DNA of 12,369 bases from contig CAMDGT010000018.1 of NCBI GenBank assembly GCA_945898025.1, forward strand, positions 1 through 12,369, read 5' to 3'. The translations under genes and the position numbers were made by a program. The DNA is from Rickettsia typhi. GTDB lineage: Bacteria; Pseudomonadota; Alphaproteobacteria; Rickettsiales; UBA1997. Below the pieces are notes generated by a model. The model was not told the DNA's origin. It was given only the letters and a program-made list of their open reading frames with translations, and searched no databases. Shown here piece after piece: positions 5,905-12,369 of the stretch (position 1 is the first letter of the stretch; every line of letters begins with the position of its first letter).

Positions 5905-8900
5905 AATACAAAATTTATTAATTTGTTGGGCACGATTATTATTTTTTTAATTATATTGTTGCCAATAAATTTTTTTACATTCTCGCATTCTAGAGCTTGT
6001 TTTTTAAGAGTTTCATCATCAAGATCTTGCTTTACTTTGATTAAACTTCTTAATTTACTTGCAACTTGTATTGCTATAGTCACCTCGTTATTGCTGATTA
6101 ATTCTTTATCAAACTTAGGAATATCTGCTTCGGAAATTAAATTTTTATTACCTAATTTTTCCCACAATTCTTCACTTAAATGAGGGGTTATAGGAGAAAT
6201 CAGCAATAATAAATTTTTAAAACTAAGTAATATGGTTCGTTGATATTCAATATTTTGTTGTGATTTTGATTCATTTATCAATTTTTCAGTGGCATTAGAA
6301 AGCTCGCGAATTTTTGCAATTGCTCTATTGAAACCATTATTTTGATATTCGTTAATTACCGCTTCAATTGTTTGGTGATTGAGGTGGATAAGTTCTTGTT
6401 CTGATTGATTGCAGTTGATAAAGTTTGGCTCTTGTGAATTTTTAATTAATTCTTTGTCGAATTCAAAATAAGAAATCATTCTCCATATTCTGTTTATATA
6501 TCGCCAACATCCATCTATACCGCTTTCTGACCATTCTAGGTCTCTTGCGGGTGGGCTATCGGAAAGCATGAATAAGCGGGCAGTGTCGGCTCCATAATTT
6601 TCAATAATTGAAGCTGGTTCAACAACATTCTTCTTTGATTTACTCATCTTTTCACTTCTACCAACCGAAACTTCTTCTTTGGTTTCTTGATGAATAAATC
6701 GATTTTCATCTATTTTTATAACTTCTTGAGGGTGAACCCATTTTCCATTCTTATTTTTGTAGGTTTGATGGCATACCATTCCTTGAGTAAGTAGATTCTT
6801 AAAAGGCTCCTCGCAATTAAGATATCCACATTTTTTTAGTGCTTTAACAAAAAATCTAGCATAAAGTAAATGCAATACTGCATGTTCTACCCCGCCAATA
6901 TATTGATCTACGGGCATAATTTTGTTGACTATATCTTGTTCAAAAGCTTTATCTTTTGGTTGAGATATGTAGCGAAGAAAATACCAAGAACTTTCAAAAA
7001 AAGTATCAAAACTATCTGTTTCGCGAATCGCCTTCATTCCATTGTAAGTAGTGTGTTTCCAAGTTGGATGATTGTCTAGGGGGTTTCCAGAGCCTTTAAA
7101 TTGAACATCTTTTGGCAAAGTAACGGGTAGTTCTTCTTCTGGTACAGGAACAACTGATCCATCTTCGAGGTATAATATTGGGATTGGACAGCCCCAATAT
7201 CTTTGTCTAGAGATTCCCCAGTCTCTGAGGCGATAATTTATTTTTCTCTCTGCAATATTTTCATTGATAAGTTTTTCAGAAATTTCATTTTTTGCAGTTT
7301 GATTGTCAAGACCGTTTAAAAAATGAGAATTTATCATCACTCCATCTTCGGTAAATGGTTGCGAGATATTGATTTCATTGTTTTGAAATAGCTTATCAAG
7401 AAGTTCTTGATTATTTTTACTTTCTTGATGCAGTTTGATTGTTTTAGGGGTTATTGAGCTGTAAATGCCGAGATTGTTTATTTCCCCTAGTTTTTCATCT
7501 GCCTGATAGGCCAAAACTTCTTGTTCAATTGAAAAATCAGCATTAACTTCTGCAGGTTTGTTGCCTCTTACATCAAGGCGGATCCATTTTTTAAGTTTCT
7601 TAATGTAAACTACATTAAGTGTGTGAATAATTTTTTTTGACGATTGATCGTCTAGTAAAAGCAGTTGATCAGAGAAACCGCAGGGAATTTTTAAACCTCT
7701 TAAAATTGCTGTAAATAGGGTTGATTTTCCAAAGCAAAAACCTAATTGATTTTTTAAGACATCGCTTGCAATGATTTGAGGTATTTCATTGATGTATTCA
7801 CTGCTATCCATTACATGATTTATTTCATCTCTTACGAAGTGGTAACAGGCTCTAATGATTTCTATTTCATCATCTAAATTTATTATTTTAGATTTAATTT
7901 GCTCAATAGTTTTTTTAATTTCTGGGTGAGAAAAGTTGATAATAATGGTTTCCTCAAGGAAATCATCAAGATTAGCAACGACCTTTTTAATTGGTAGTTG
8001 ATATTTTTTAGCAAATTCAAAATCTCTTTCATCGTGAGCAGGGCAGGCGAATATTGCTCCCGTGCCATAATCCATTAATACAAAATTAGCAATATAAATT
8101 GGAATTTGTTGAGTTTTATCAGTGGGGTGGAAGGCTCTTAAACCTGTATCAATACCAATTTTTTCTTGTTTTTCAATGGTTTGTTCATCAATTGCATTTA
8201 AATTGCATTTAGCAATGAAATCTTTAATTTCAGCATTGTTTTTAGCCATTTCTTGGGCTAATTGATGATAAGGAGATATGCCAATAAACGATGCTCCAAA
8301 GAGAGTTTCTGGGCGAGTAGTGTAGATTTTTATTGAGTCGATATCATTGATTTTGCCATTAATTTTAAAATCAACGACAAGCCCTTCGCTTTTGCCAATC
8401 CATTTTTCTTGCATTGATAAAACTCTATCATTCCAGCCTGCAAGATTTTTTAGTTCTTTTAAAAGTTCTTCAGAAAAATCTGAAACTTTTAGAAACCATT
8501 GTTTTAACTTTCTCTTCTCAACTAATGCTCCACTTCTCCACCCCTTTCCATCTATAACCTGTTCATTGGCAAGAACGGTTTGGTCGATTGGATCCCAATT
8601 GACGAATGATTCTTTTTGATAAGCAAGGCCATTTTTTAGAAAATCAAGAAAGATCTTTTGTTCGTGTTTGTAATATTCTGGTAAACAGGTTACAACTTCC
8701 CGTTCCCAATCTATTGATATACCAATAGATTTTAACTCTTGACGCATCTGCGCTACATTTTTAAGAGTCCATTCTTCAGGATGTATTTTATGTTCGAGTG
8801 CGGCATTTTCTGCAGGCAATCCAAATGAATCAAAGCCCATTGGGTGCAAAACATTAAAACCTTGCATTCTGCGAAATCTTGCAATAACATCGCCAATTGC

Positions 8901-9077
8901 ATAATTTCTAAGATGTCCCATGTGTATCCTTCCAGAAGGGTAAGGAAACATTTCTAAAACATAATATTTTTCTTTTTTGGAATCGTTGTCGAATTTAAAG
9001 ATTTGTTTTTCTTCCCAGATCTTTTGCCATTTTTTTTCGCTATTGCGGTGATTGTAATTTGAATTATTGCTCTTCAT
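5901..9077 (-). CDS. leuS: Leucyl-tRNA synthetase with a transglutaminase-like domain inserted in the editing domain
   Basis: LeuRS charges tRNA-Leu and removes misactivated amino acids in its CP1 editing domain. The class I signatures are HMGH (52-55) and KMSKS (810-814). The editing core is present: TTRPETLFGASF (253-264, with T258 matching E. coli T252) and PAHDERDFEF (346-355, with D352 matching D345). YRLRDWGISRQRYWG (615-629) marks the return to the catalytic core. FDTFFESSWYF (690-700), ARDLEWSESGIDG (844-856) and the anticodon-binding and C-terminal domains (about 880-1058) follow normally. The protein has 1058 residues against the usual 820-880; residues 371-562 are an extra domain described separately. 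Without them about 866 residues remain, close to E. coli. The frame is open across both junctions. The start lies 14 bases after virB9, and the stop overlaps the hemH start. LeuRS identity is certain; the role of the insert is unknown. Confidence 0.97.
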   Translation of the reverse strand: MKSNNSNYNHRNSEKKWQKIWEEKQIFKFDNDSKKEKYYVLEMFPYPSGRIHMGHLRNYAIGDVIARFRRMQGFNVLHPMGFDSFGLPAENAALEHKIHPEEWTLKNVAQMRQELKSIGISIDWEREVVTCLPEYYKHEQKIFLDFLKNGLAYQKESFVNWDPIDQTVLANEQVIDGKGWRSGALVEKRKLKQWFLKVSDFSEELLKELKNLAGWNDRVLSMQEKWIGKSEGLVVDFKINGKINDIDSIKIYTTRPETLFGASFIGISPYHQLAQEMAKNNAEIKDFIAKCNLNAIDEQTIEKQEKIGIDTGLRAFHPTDKTQQIPIYIANFVLMDYGTGAIFACPAHDERDFEFAKKYQLPIKKVVANLDDFLEETIIINFSHPEIKKTIEQIKSKIINLDDEIEIIRACYHFVRDEINHVMDSSEYINEIPQIIASDVLKNQLGFCFGKSTLFTAILRGLKIPCGFSDQLLLLDDQSSKKIIHTLNVVYIKKLKKWIRLDVRGNKPAEVNADFSIEQEVLAYQADEKLGEINNLGIYSSITPKTIKLHQESKNNQELLDKLFQNNEINISQPFTEDGVMINSHFLNGLDNQTAKNEISEKLINENIAERKINYRLRDWGISRQRYWGCPIPILYLEDGSVVPVPEEELPVTLPKDVQFKGSGNPLDNHPTWKHTTYNGMKAIRETDSFDTFFESSWYFLRYISQPKDKAFEQDIVNKIMPVDQYIGGVEHAVLHLLYARFFVKALKKCGYLNCEEPFKNLLTQGMVCHQTYKNKNGKWVHPQEVIKIDENRFIHQETKEEVSVGRSEKMSKSKKNVVEPASIIENYGADTARLFMLSDSPPARDLEWSESGIDGCWRYINRIWRMISYFEFDKELIKNSQEPNFINCNQSEQELIHLNHQTIEAVINEYQNNGFNRAIAKIRELSNATEKLINESKSQQNIEYQRTILLSFKNLLLLISPITPHLSEELWEKLGNKNLISEADIPKFDKELISNNEVTIAIQVASKLRSLIKVKQDLDDETLKKQALECENVKKFIGNNIIKKIIIVPNKLINFVL
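7392..7967 (-). other. Transglutaminase-like domain inserted in LeuRS (residues about 371-562)
   Basis: This segment of leuS has no counterpart in standard LeuRS, which has only a short connector between the IKPVI-like strand and the block that here reads ISQPFTEDGVMINS (571-584). It resembles a whole bacterial transglutaminase-like protein. FLEETIIINFSHPEI (373-387) is the usual N-terminus of such proteins. CYHFVRDEINHVMD (411-424) follows. ASDVLKNQLGFCFGKSTLF (437-455) carries the nucleophile C448, and GLKIPCGFSDQ (461-471) comes next. IHTLNVVYI (484-492) carries H485, and WIRLDVRGNKP (498-508) carries D502. The end, IYSSITPKTIKLHQ (538-551), also matches the free-standing family's tail. 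The Cys-His-Asp triad looks complete, so catalytic competence (amidase, protease or acyl transfer type) is possible, but the substrate is unknown. Family assignment is from recalled motif order, not a search. Confidence 0.85.
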
Positions 9078-9091
9078 TTTAGATTTATTTT

Positions 9092-10096
9092 TTAATTAGG
9101 TAGCATCATCATTTTATTATTAGCTTGGCTTTCATTTTGAATTAATGCTGGTGAAGGATTTATCATCGTCATGTTGTTATCAATAATGGGAGTTCTGCCT
9201 TGATTTTTTTGCAAAGTAATATTTTTATTTTTATTATTGACAGATTTAACATTGTAACTTTGATTTAGTTGTCTAGTTGAGTTGTTTTTATTTTGGTCAT
9301 TAGAGTTGCTGGTAGAGTTTTTAGTACTGTAAAGCCTTGAATTATAAACGCACACAATATCTTGACCGCTTCTTAGAGTGAATTGTGGTGCCATTTGCTC
9401 TACAACAATGTAGTCTCCAACTGATCTAAAATTAACTAAAGATTCGAAGCCACTGGAATCAACGGTAAAAATAGCTGGAATTTCAGCATTTTTTCTTGCA
9501 AATTGAAAGTAAGTGAATAGTTGATCGTCAAATACCTTGAGCGGACTAATGCTATTTTCTCCGACATATTGATAGTCAAAATTATATATGCTTAAATCGC
9601 TCATATCTGGCTCATCTGATTTTTCTGATTTATTAAATTCAAGAATATTTTTATCTTCACCTTCTGGATATAAAAATTTAGCAACAAAGACAAGATCTTG
9701 ATCGTTGATTCCCTTCGCTTCTTTTGCTGCGAGTTCAAAATGATAAATTCTTTTATTGGTGATTATGGTCATATTGGTTTCTGAATTATCTTCACCTACT
9801 GGTTTTAAAAATAAACGATTCTCTAAATGTTCAAACATCCATAATGTAGGATTGCCCATTGAAATCGTGCTAATTGATTCTCCTTCGTCAAACTCTATAA
9901 AGCCTTGATAGGTATAATGCCCAATGTAGCGATAAACTTCATTAGGATTATATATATAGCTACGAAATTTTTTTTCACTTCCGAGAAATCTTGGCGTTTG
10001 CGATGCTGAAACGTTATTTGTAGCTAGAGTTGCAAGTAATGCAAATATTAGAAATATTGCTGAAATATTTTTTTTGTTAATAATAAAATTAAACAT
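9092..10096 (-). CDS. virB9: Type IV secretion outer-membrane complex protein VirB9 (VirB9/TrbG/CagX family)
   Basis: VirB9 forms the periplasmic/outer-membrane core complex of type IV secretion systems together with VirB7 and VirB10. Residues 1-31 are a signal peptide: basic start, hydrophobic core ISAIFLIFALLATLA (11-25), probable cleavage after VSA. The N-terminal domain shows YIYNPNEVYRYIGHYTYQGF (47-66), IEFDEGESISTISMG (67-81), then WMFEHLENRLFLKPVGED and NMTIITNKRIYHFEL (108-122). The C-terminal domain spans about 170-251, with YQYVGENSISPLKVFDDQLF (175-194), PAIFTVDSSGFESLVNFR (207-224), VVEQMAPQFTLRSGQ and VCVYN. Thus both VirB9 domains are present. Residues 252-334 are an unusual Asn/Gln/Ser-rich tail. 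The start codon follows the virB8 stop with no gap, and leuS begins 14 bases after the stop. Rickettsiales rvh systems duplicate virB8 and virB9; which copy this is cannot be told here. Confidence 0.9.
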   Translation of the reverse strand: MFNFIINKKNISAIFLIFALLATLATNNVSASQTPRFLGSEKKFRSYIYNPNEVYRYIGHYTYQGFIEFDEGESISTISMGNPTLWMFEHLENRLFLKPVGEDNSETNMTIITNKRIYHFELAAKEAKGINDQDLVFVAKFLYPEGEDKNILEFNKSEKSDEPDMSDLSIYNFDYQYVGENSISPLKVFDDQLFTYFQFARKNAEIPAIFTVDSSGFESLVNFRSVGDYIVVEQMAPQFTLRSGQDIVCVYNSRLYSTKNSTSNSNDQNKNNSTRQLNQSYNVKSVNNKNKNITLQKNQGRTPIIDNNMTMINPSPALIQNESQANNKMMMLPN

Positions 10097-11065
10097 TTAT
10101 TTTTTTACTTTTAGTAATTGATAATCGGTTACAATGAATTTAACTTCTCTATCTTTATCATTTATTGCTTGATGTGATTTATTTTTTTTATAAGAAAATT
10201 TTTCAGTGTCTTTTGTGCCACTAAATTCAAACTTTAATTTGGCGATATAATTTTCTGAGATATCTCTATAGCCTTCTTCGTCAACGATTTTTGTTATTGT
10301 TGTAAAATCAACTTCAGCTTGATTTGGTATTTCTTCTTCAAGGAAAAAGTTTTTTGCTTTTTTTAAGACTTCTTGCGAAGATTTTTTTGTTATCGATGCT
10401 GAGTTGATTATAATTTTTCTCTGAATGTCTTTGCCGATAAAATTTACGGGGCTATTAGGATTATCTGAGCTCATCATATTCTGAAAGTCGCTATAAATTT
10501 TTTTTGATGATAAGTTTCTGATTTTATTAAATCTTTCATTTACTTTGTCAAAAGAAGTTTCTCTATAATCGTAGCTCTCAAATTCTTTAACATAGTAACT
10601 AGCTAGTTTTTTTGCCACTGCCTCATTAAGATTAGTTATTCTAGGGTCGTATTTTTCTTTATCAATTGCTGATTTTGGATGTGGCTTAAGATTTTGTAGA
10701 TAAAAGTGATAGTTTGCTTCATCGATTGAACGAATAAAAATAGGCTTCTTTTCAATTAGAGGAAATATATAGCTCAACATTGAGTATAGACAATATACTA
10801 TTAGAGCCGATACTAAACTTGCAATTAACAGTAAGCTTCTTTCATTGATTGGATTTATATATCGAAAAATATACCAATTAATGGCATCTTTAAAATATTC
10901 GCGATTAGAAACCGATTCTTTAATAAAAGAATCGTATTCTTCATATTCTTGATGCTTATTAAGTGGTATTGCTTTTGAGACCCTATAAATTCTGCCTTGA
11001 TTTGGCGAATTATCTGATTTTATTGGTGAGTTTGAAGGTTTTTGTTCTAAATTTTTGTGCTCCAT
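10097..11065 (-). CDS. virB8: Type IV secretion inner-membrane protein VirB8
   Basis: VirB8 is a bitopic inner-membrane assembly factor with a periplasmic NTF2-like domain. The visible order fits: a cytoplasmic N-terminus of about 76 polar residues; one membrane span at about 77-103 (LLLIASLVSALIVYCLYSML and onward); then a periplasmic domain containing LNEAVAKKLASYYVKEFESY (146-165), a helix typical of VirB8. Further on are IQRKIIINSASI (214-225), QAEVDFTTITK (249-259), YIAKLKFEFSG (273-283) and a terminal VKFIVTDYQLLKVKK, matching the family's final strand. Length is 322 residues against about 230-240 for Agrobacterium VirB8; the excess lies mainly in the N-terminus and loops. Adjacency to virB9 with no gap strongly supports the call. 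It is the first gene of the virB8-virB9-leuS-hemH-ybeY block and has a good promoter upstream. Confidence 0.86.
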   Translation of the reverse strand: MEHKNLEQKPSNSPIKSDNSPNQGRIYRVSKAIPLNKHQEYEEYDSFIKESVSNREYFKDAINWYIFRYINPINERSLLLIASLVSALIVYCLYSMLSYIFPLIEKKPIFIRSIDEANYHFYLQNLKPHPKSAIDKEKYDPRITNLNEAVAKKLASYYVKEFESYDYRETSFDKVNERFNKIRNLSSKKIYSDFQNMMSSDNPNSPVNFIGKDIQRKIIINSASITKKSSQEVLKKAKNFFLEEEIPNQAEVDFTTITKIVDEEGYRDISENYIAKLKFEFSGTKDTEKFSYKKNKSHQAINDKDREVKFIVTDYQLLKVKK

Positions 11066-11174
11066 TTATTAAGCTATTTGCAATTTTTATTTATATTATC
11101 TTGAAGCATAAAACTATATTTTGTTATTTTAGGCAATTTTTAACTTAGGTTTTTAAAGCTAATTGGCTTTTAAG

Positions 11175-11197
11175 AAAAAAAGCATATTTCTTTTTTT
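11175..11197 (-). terminator. Possible weak hairpin between dusB and virB8
   Basis: AAAAAAAG and CTTTTTTT form an 8-bp inverted repeat around a 7-base loop (stems 11175-11182 and 11190-11197). Read leftward it ends in a U run and could serve as a weak terminator for dusB. It would also lie at the very start of a transcript from the virB8 promoter. Being almost all A-U, it may be chance in this composition. Confidence 0.22.
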
Positions 11198-11207
11198 AAA
11201 CCTTTTT

Positions 11208-11236
11208 AATTTAGTTTGTTAATAAAATATTGTCAA
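11208..11236 (-). promoter_or_regulatory. Candidate sigma70 promoter for the virB8-virB9-leuS-hemH-ybeY block
   Basis: On the minus strand a perfect TTGACA -35 (11231-11236) is followed after exactly 17 bases by TAAATT (11208-11213, four of six matching TATAAT). Initiation would fall near 11200, giving a leader of about 135 bases before virB8. The -35 lies three bases past the end of dusB. This is the best promoter match I found in the window. The remainder of the 173-base gap (11066-11238) holds only AT-rich sequence and the weak hairpin. Confidence 0.5.
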
Positions 11237-11238
11237 TA

Positions 11239-12210
11239 TTAACTACTTGATTGTTGATAGAAATTTTCAATTTTTCTAATTATTTCTGAATATTCTTTAG
11301 TTATGTTTATATCTGCTCTAAAAGATGCTCCATTTTTGAAGCCAGAACTATACCAACCAATGTGTTTTCTTGCTAATGGTATTGCAATTTGCTCGTCATA
11401 ATAATCTACCATTCCTTGAAAATGCTGAATAACTATTGTTTTTTGTTCTTCAATAGTTGGAGGTAAGATTTGTAATTGATGATTTAATTCCTTCTCAATT
11501 TGATTAATTAACCAAGGTCTTCCATAGCAGGCTCTGCCAATCATTACCCCATCTGCATTTGATTGAGATAAAGCATTTTTTGCATCTTGCGATGTTTTGA
11601 TATCTCCATTAGCAATTACTGGAATAGAGACCGCATTTTTTACTTGCGCAATCATTTCCCAATTTGCATTGCCATTATACATTTGACAACGAGTTCTTCC
11701 ATGAACTACTAGCATTTTTATCCCGCAATCTTCTGCTTTTTTTGCAAGGGATGGGGCATTTATATTTTCGTAACTCCAGCCTAATCTCATTTTCATTGTC
11801 ACGGGAATTTTAACTGCCTTTACTACCGCCTCCATAATTTTTGTTGCCAAATCTTCGTCTTTCATTAATGCACTACCAGCAAATCCATTAACTACTTTTT
11901 TTACAGGACAGCCAAAATTTATATCAATTATATCGGCACCCATATCTTGATTTAATTTAGCAGCTTCCGCCATTATAAAAGGATCGCAACCAGCAAGCTG
12001 AACCGACATTGGGTATTGAGATTCATCTTTTTCGCATTTTTTAAGTGATTCTTTCGTTTGTAAAATCATTGCTCTAGATGCTATCATTTCTGAAATTAAT
12101 AAAGGAGCTCCAAATTTTTTTACTAATTTGCGAAATGGCAGATCTGTTACTCCCGACATTGGAGCAAGCAAAACATTGCTTTCAAGTAAAATATTATCAA
12201 TTTTTATCAT
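11239..12210 (-). CDS. dusB: tRNA-dihydrouridine synthase, DusB type
   Basis: Dus enzymes use FMN and NADPH to reduce uridines in tRNA. The 323-residue product has normal length and all family landmarks: LLAPMSGVTDLPFRKL (14-29), PMSVQLAGCDP (67-77), IIDINFGCPVKKVVNG (94-109) with the catalytic C101, and GSALMKDED (112-120). MKMRLGW (139-145), VVHGRTRCQMYNG (168-180) and the flavin phosphate-binding IPVIANGDI (196-204) with GVMIGRACYGRPWL (221-234) follow. RKHIGWYSSGF (281-291) is the usual DusB tail motif. Subfamily DusB (NifR3-like) is favoured over DusA/C by these motifs. It starts 7 bases after the stop of an upstream transporter gene on the same strand, so the two are likely co-transcribed. 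No Shine-Dalgarno sequence is visible. Confidence 0.94.
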   Translation of the reverse strand: MIKIDNILLESNVLLAPMSGVTDLPFRKLVKKFGAPLLISEMIASRAMILQTKESLKKCEKDESQYPMSVQLAGCDPFIMAEAAKLNQDMGADIIDINFGCPVKKVVNGFAGSALMKDEDLATKIMEAVVKAVKIPVTMKMRLGWSYENINAPSLAKKAEDCGIKMLVVHGRTRCQMYNGNANWEMIAQVKNAVSIPVIANGDIKTSQDAKNALSQSNADGVMIGRACYGRPWLINQIEKELNHQLQILPPTIEEQKTIVIQHFQGMVDYYDEQIAIPLARKHIGWYSSGFKNGASFRADINITKEYSEIIRKIENFYQQSSS

Positions 12211-12217
12211 TTGTTGC

Positions 12218-12369
12218 TTAAATATTATGTTTTAACGATTTTGGAGTATAAAAGAACTCAATCGCAATTGCAGAGATGATCATCAAAATTCCAATAACAC
12301 TAACGAGATTAAGTTTTAAATTTTCTAAAAACATCGATGTAATAATTGCAATAATTGGATATATTAATG
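12218..12369 (-). CDS. C-terminal end of an EamA/DMT-type transporter (enters from the right edge)
   Basis: The last 49 codons of a gene on the minus strand are visible, ending at TAA 12218-12220. The peptide contains LIYPIIAIITSMFLENLKLN (1-20) and VSVIGILMIISAIAIEFFY (22-40). This is two hydrophobic helices separated by a short polar turn, the pattern of the final hairpin of EamA-domain (drug/metabolite transporter superfamily) permeases, where P-x-A-x3-S...E and a following IG-x-L-I-I-x-G-like helix recur. A short hydrophilic tail (TPKSLKHNI) ends it. The start and substrate cannot be judged from this fragment. dusB follows after 7 bases. Being short, the family call is moderately supported. 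Confidence 0.65.
   Translation of the reverse strand, partial: LIYPIIAIITSMFLENLKLNLVSVIGILMIISAIAIEFFYTPKSLKHNI

Noticed and set aside
7392..7967. The LeuRS insert as an intein
   Set aside because: It lacks intein splice features: no Cys/Ser at the first position, no terminal His-Asn followed by Cys/Ser/Thr, and no homing endonuclease motif. Its motifs are those of a transglutaminase-like fold.
7883..8068. A 61-codon minus-strand frame overlapping the start of the LeuRS insert, as a sign of a frameshift
   Set aside because: It is an alternative frame of leuS. The main frame runs unbroken across it with conserved LeuRS sequence on the upstream side and transglutaminase-like sequence on the downstream side.
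5923..8619. Plus-strand open frames inside leuS (near 5923-6183, 6870-7079 and 8347-8619)
   Set aside because: They are antisense to a clearly conserved coding sequence, have no recognisable products, and are Phe/Ser/Leu-rich as expected for antisense readings of Lys/Glu/Asn-rich genes.
10963..11148. Plus-strand open frame across the virB8 start and upstream gap
   Set aside because: Mostly antisense to virB8, hydrophobic by composition only, with no start signal or family resemblance.

Overview
The window is strongly AT-rich (by eye about 30% G+C or less). It codes for a small-genome alphaproteobacterium, most likely a member of the Rickettsiales or a similar host-associated lineage. This rests on low G+C, Asn/Lys/Ile-rich proteins, VirB8 and VirB9 type IV secretion genes lying among housekeeping genes, tightly packed operons, and an almost complete absence of Shine-Dalgarno sequences. 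The genus cannot be named from the sequence alone. No tRNA, rRNA, CRISPR array, insertion sequence or phage gene was seen.

Layout. Positions 1-1572 (minus strand) hold smpB followed by the 5' part of recG, which runs off the left edge. Positions 1573-1925 are a non-coding AT-rich divergent promoter region. Positions 1926-3330 (plus strand) hold the ribosomal protein operon rpsF-rpsR-rplI, closed by a strong intrinsic terminator at about 3351-3393. A CvpA-family membrane protein gene (3409-4212, plus) follows, and its stop codon overlaps the stop of the convergent ybeY. Positions 4209-11065 (minus) form one compact block that reads, in transcription order, virB8-virB9-leuS-hemH-ybeY, with gaps or overlaps of -8 to +14 bases. 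A good sigma70-like promoter lies upstream at 11208-11236. Positions 11239-12369 (minus) hold dusB, preceded by the 3' end of an EamA/DMT-type transporter gene that enters from the right edge.

How the genes relate. Most are translation functions: S6, S18, L9, trans-translation (SmpB), leucyl-tRNA charging, rRNA maturation/quality control (YbeY) and tRNA dihydrouridylation. With them are haem synthesis (HemH), recombination repair (RecG) and two type IV secretion scaffold components. The secretion genes appear to share a transcript with essential housekeeping genes.

The outstanding object is leuS. It encodes a 1058-residue leucyl-tRNA synthetase instead of the usual 820-880. The excess is an in-frame insert of about 190 residues (371-562) inside the CP1 editing domain. 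The insert looks like a complete free-standing bacterial transglutaminase-like protein with an intact Cys-His-Asp triad (C448, H485, D502). Removing it leaves an ordinary LeuRS of about 866 residues with HMGH, KMSKS and the editing residues all present. I know of no characterised LeuRS with this architecture, but I could not search for one.
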